From contig NC_065883.2 of the NCBI RefSeq assembly GCF_932274485.2, forward strand, positions 72,471,339-72,535,338: a stretch of 64,000 bases of DNA. The letters run 5' to 3'. The position numbers and the translations under genes were made by a program. The notes under the pieces were generated by a model. The model saw only the letters and a program-made list of their open reading frames with translations, was not told the DNA's origin and ran no database searches. Source of the DNA: Patella vulgata. Taxonomy: Eukaryota; Mollusca; Gastropoda; Patellidae. How positions within the stretch are numbered: position 1 is the first letter of the stretch; every line of letters begins with the position of its first letter. Below, in pieces: positions 41,201 to 47,200 of the stretch.

Positions 41201-44200
41201 GGAAGTAAATTTCTGTCTCAGGTCTAAAGTGGATTAATATTACATTAATCCCTGTGTTGGATTTAGATGAAGAGAGGCTTTTGTCTATTCCTCTATGAGT
41301 TCCCTCCCAATCCCCACCCTCACGACTAGAGGGAGGTGAAAGTGTCATTTGAGTCGAGGATGAAGACGTGTAATAGTGTCCAAACAATTGTTCGGAGGAT
41401 CCTTGAACTGGAGGCCTTAAACTGCCCAGCCTGCCAGGCAAATAAATAAATCTAGCACTGACCAAAACCCCTGTTTTTTTGTGGAATATAGATATTTTTA
41501 TCACCATTATACTTCTATATATCTAGTGCAGTGGTTCTAAACCTTTTTTTGTCAACGGCACACCTGGGAACACATGAAAAAAATAGCGGCACACCTGGCT
41601 AAATATATATGAAAAATATCTGAATTTTGCAAACCTGGCAAGTCATAGATGACATTCAACCGTAGACAAGACTAGTCATAGACACATGGGATGACTCAAA
41701 CTAAATAAAGAAAAAAACACAGCTATGTATTTACTCAATTGCAGTGTTTCGAAGTTCATCAGTCAAATAGCTGACTTATTTAGTGAGAAATTTTCGTCGT
41801 GGGCTGTTTCACGGCACACTTAGGAAGCTCTGTGGCACACAGGTGTGTCGCGGCACATTAATTGAGAATCACTGATCTAGTGCCACATTTAGAGTCTCAT
41901 CAATATTTTTTTTGATTTAAGTGTCTTTGTTTATTTTAGTCCAAAAGATTTTAAAATCTTTTATTTTTTTAGTTTCTTTTTAGAAGGGCACTTTATTTTA
42001 GTTTAGCATGTGGTATTATTATTTTTGCTTCTTATTTTAATTTTTATTAAAACAATGAACTAGTCATAGTACAGAATTAATCCAGCTAGTCCAAAAAAAT
42101 AAATATTTTAAAAAATGAATATATTTAATAGACTTTTTAATTAAAAAGAAAAGATGATTTTTTTGCAATACATTAAAAAGATTTGATGCTTCTGAAATTA
42201 AGTTTTGTAAAATTTCCACTTAAATTTGATCAGAAATTAATGTTCAAATTCTTGATTAAATAAATTTTGATTTACTTACGGTACAGATGATGACATCAAA
42301 GTTTTGCAAAGAAAATCGGTGACCTGACGTATCATTAGATTCTTTTCTTTGCGTTCTCATTTTTTTTTTTATGCATGTTTTAAAGAATAGTGTGCGGGAG
42401 TGGGGGATTTGATGACCCCCCAAAATATTAACCTTCTGTGACCCCCAAAATGAGCTGTTGTTGAATGGACGTAAAACACCATTTTTCTTCCTACCTGGGT
42501 CACTCAATTTATATAAATCGACTGCTTTCTTGCCCAAACACTTGTGAATGGTGGGTATATTCAGAAATAGTTTACCCCAGGGTTATTGTGTCGTCTGGTA
42601 TATGCAGGACATGCCCTACGTGAATTGACAAAGGTCTGACCCTTAGTATACCCAAACAAACATCAAGATAATGGTGAATCAAATTCAAAATTCCCAAAAA
42701 ACTTTTCTGGGTCATAATCTTTGTTTATACATCAAGTAAAGTTGGATGGCCGAATAGTTAGGTCTGTCATTGAGTAAAGTGGCGTGATTTCGATTCCCCA
42801 CTTGTACGTGAGTTTTCTCTGGGTCCTCCAGTTTCCTCCCACAGCTAGAGACCCCTACACGCAAACGATTTATTGAAAAATATTGAACCATGTGTTAGTC
42901 CCGAAATGACCTAGTTTGTGTCGAGTGGACGTTAAACCCCATTTCTCTCTCTCTCTGTCATTGAGTAAAGTGGCCTGATTTTGATTCCCCACTTGTACGT
43001 GGGTTTTCTCCGGGTCCTCCCACTGCTAAAGACCCCTACGCGCATGTGATTTATTGAAATAAAATTGAACCATGTGTTAGTCCCAAAATGACCTAGTTTG
43101 TGTCAAGTGGACGTTAAACCCCATTTCTCTCTCTCTCTTTGATCTTATTTTAAATTTTAATATCTCTCTGAAACTTTCTCCCTTGTCAGTGATGCAAGAC
43201 GGAGGGGCTGACAAGGAAAGCTGTCTAGTCGTTCGGATGGGACGAAAAACCGAGGTCCCGTGTACACATTGGCGTGCACGTAAAAGATCCCTTGGCAGTT
43301 GGAATTCGATATAAGAGTAGGCCGTAGTGCCGCTGTCCGGGCAAAATTTCCCTCATAGCACACTGTATGGCGTATGCCCGTCTTCATTAGCCCAGGTTAG
43401 GAGCAGAACAGTAGGACGTTAAACCCCATTTCATTTCATTTCTCTGAAACTTGCCAATACAGGGGAGAAACAAGATGACATGCATTGAAAATTGAATGGT
43501 GTTGAGAGAGTTTCTGTACATTATTTTGGTGTGCGTTAACGTTGAGGTGTTTGGTTAGAACAGATTGGTGATTGTTGTTTTTATATTTGTATTTTAAAAA
43601 CTTTTTATCGTCGTTCGGGTGTTGGTATATTTTGAGGATTTCAATTTTTGTTTTTTAAATTTTTCTTTTTTTATGGTTTGTTTTTTCGTTTTTAGCACAT
43701 TTTATTTTACTTTCACTTTTTCTTTTTAAATGGAATTTTCGTTTGCATAGAGGAAAAATGGTGTCTTCTGGTGTAGCGTAACTGTTTAGCTTTCTCTAGA
43801 AATGCATTTTTCATTTGGGTCGGGACAATTTGTGGCAGTTTTTGTCGATGAATGCTGTGAAATCAAGTTAATAAATGCTCCCATTGATTTCTGTGTAGCT
43901 AAAGAGAAGAAAAGATCACGATCGAAATCACCGTTTGGAAAATTTTTCTCTCGAAAGAGAGACCAAGATAACGAAGAAGGTAAATGGTTGCCATGGTAAC
44001 CTGTGTTCTAGTAGTTACAGCATAGTTTGTCTTTCTCTGTCTCTCTCTTGTTTTCCTATCTTGAAATTCTAGAAGTTTCCATTGACGCGATGACTATTTT
44101 TGTGGACCCACGACCCCTCACTGGGTGTTTTTAGTAGATAGTCTTTTGGTGTTAGAGAGTATGTAGTTGGCGTGTGGTTCATTCCTTCAACTGATCATAT

Positions 44201-47200
44201 AGTCACCACTTGGAATCATATGACAGTCCTCAGCTAGCTGTGTGAAGGGTTTCTTTTTTACGGATGCTAATAATTAGATATTCCGTCAGCATTGATGTTT
44301 AAGTTCTCAGAATCTTTGTAATGTTGAATGATGTTAATATTTTCTGTCTGATCAATATTAATTATCAGTCTAGATTTTGTTTTAAACACATCAGAGTCCC
44401 CATTCATGAAAGTGTAAACTAAAATATTTTGAGGATACTGATTGTTCATTGGCTGAGCACTAAAATCATCACATAAATTTTCGCTCCTGACCAATGAAAA
44501 GGCAGCATTCTTAAAAATTGTTAGTTTATGCTGCTGTGAATAAGAAGACCACAGTGTTCTGAATATTTATACAAAATCTTATTTTGTGTTTCTTCCTTGC
44601 AAACTTGATTTGTAACTGTTTGATTGGATTTAATTCAACTCTAGATATGTTGTCATATTAATATTCTGAATATTGATGACAGTATCTAATTTTGCGTTTC
44701 CTCTGTTTAAACTCCAGTCTTGAAACTACCTTCCGATTGTAGATTATGACTCACTCCCTATGTAAAACATTGTTGGCACTTTGACTTCTACCATTGACCG
44801 GAGGCTCGGTGGGGGTGTCCATAAAATGGGCACAAAACTAGACCCAATTGTTCTTTAGTAAAATTTTGCGTACAATACCTTTGACCCGAATATCTCGAAA
44901 ATGCCCCAACGGCGGACTGATTAACACTCGGCAACGTATTCTACACAAAGTTTTACTATAGAAAAGTTTGGTTTTGTGCTCATTTGATGACCCCCCCCGC
45001 GCACTGAGCCTCCAGACTACAAGATATACAAATGAAAATTTCTTATCATTGTTCTTACACAATTTTTTTTTACGTTATTTAGTAATAAGGTAAGAATCTG
45101 AAAAACACAAAGAAACATGATATCAAGTTGAAATATTTGCTTATATTAGTATTGTTTCCTGTCAAATCACCCTTTTAGCGATCACAAACTTCAGTCTAAA
45201 TTAAACGTCAGTGTGCACCAAGACACCCATTTGTCAAGCTGTTTTCATCTTCCATTCTGAAATTATCCAAATTTTTAGGAATATTCTTGAATAAAATCTC
45301 TCGTATTCAGCATACCAACGTTTGAAAAATTCTTAAACAAATTATTTTATTAATATAGGAGGTTTTTAATGAATCTTTGAGAGAGGATTGCCTAATATTT
45401 TTTTTTTTTTTAAATTCAACTCTAGTAAATTTGTTGCCTGATATTGAACGAGTTCTGATCAAATTAAACTGATTTTATACACAGATTGAGAGAATGAAAC
45501 TCCTGCAAAATAAAAATAAAAAAGTGAAAGTAGAGAATGAAATTGATGAATTGTGGATTGTTTTTTTGTAGAACAAGCATCAGGTGGAGGAGATGTCCCA
45601 CGAGAAGAAGGTATGCTGACACGTAAACATGAATGGGAATCAAGTGACAAGAAGGCTGGAAACAGGTTAGTGGAAGTTTTGATTAACTTTTATCGCACGC
45701 CCAACAAAGTTAAAGGCTCAATACCACTCTTGTTGTAACTGAATAATATGTCCCAATCTTTATTCTGATCAACAAATTGTACTATTTTACAATATTCCAA
45801 TTAATTGATGATACAAATTTCATCTTAACACACCTAATTAAAAAATTGGAAAAATTCAACTAAATGATTTGAAAAGCCTGACGTAAAGCTTTTCAAATGT
45901 GACTTGGATTTAAAAATATTTTCGAATAGAATTTAATGGATAATTTACACAACAGGTAGGACACATAAACATCTAATACTTAGAATAAGGCTATTATTTA
46001 TTTTCTGGAGCTGTCAAGCCAGCAAGAGTGTTATTGTCCCTTCAATGGGGATGGATATTGTAACTGGCTTCGTTCTTCCGTCCGGGGTTTGTTTCTAGAT
46101 GGAAGGTGGGTGGCTGAGTGAATGGTTCTTTAGATCATAAGGTCCGTCGTTGAATCCTGTGCATGTAAAAGAACCCTTGACATTTGGAATTCAGAATAAA
46201 AGTAGGCCGTAGCCCTGCTATACTGATGAAATTTCCCTCGTAGCACACTATGGCGTATGACCGTCTTCATTATCCCACAGTCAATGCACTTTTGTTATGT
46301 TATCCTCTTTAAATTAATCCTCGATACTTCATTTTAGCGCTATAGGAATCACATGCCAACTACAATATTGTGAAACTCAAATCTCTTAAAGAAAACAGTC
46401 AATCTATGATGTTTGCTATGTTATAAGCCCGCCATCCTTTTTGTTGTCCGCGAAAATTTATTGGTAGGCTTATATTAAATCCGATAGAATGCAAGCTGGG
46501 AGGTTATCTAGGGTTGATATTTTGATTTTGTATTCTTAGTTAAATGTTAAATAATCAAGCTGAGTACATATTGGCATGGAATAAGCTCCAAGAAATATGA
46601 TATTTCAGCGAAAAAGTTACGCTAACTTATTGCCTTGTGTTATGTGTTTCAGATCGTGGGATAAAGTCTATACAGTTTTATCTGGGTCACAATTATCGTG
46701 CTACAAGGACCAGAAACACGCAAAATCGGTAAGTCTGAACAGATACAATAATATACAAGATGAAAGCAAAAATATGTGGTTTAAAATGTGATTTCCATTT
46801 CTGAAGACTGATTCTGTGATTTCCACGTAAGGCCCTAACTATGTTACAAACCCAGTAAGACCGTCATATAAATTGCGTTAGGTTTTTGGATATAGATGAG
46901 ACAAGCTTTGGTTGCTCACCAGGGAAGGGTTTCTCGTATATTTAGTATTTTGATACTGTTGTATATGTTATAATAAAATGTTGAAGCTAGATAATCTCTT
47001 ATTTCTGTTAACCCAAATTATGTTATAAAGTACAAAGCAAGTAAGACCGTCATACTGTTTTTCAGTTATTTTGACTGCTCTGCGTCAGTTTACAAAAGAT
47101 ATCATGTAGACAACGAGCACAAGTAAAAAAAAAACATTTATCAGAAATACACAAACTTGACGCATTTCATACACAAAATATGATATAAATTTAATTTTCA

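Larger units (their letters stand above)
40648..43898. other. Intron a38-a39
   Basis: Holds a SINE-B fragment, an hAT-like MITE (41529-41874), tandem SINE-A fragments (42742-43139) and a SINE-B (43176-43440). No further exon found. Confidence 0.6.
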
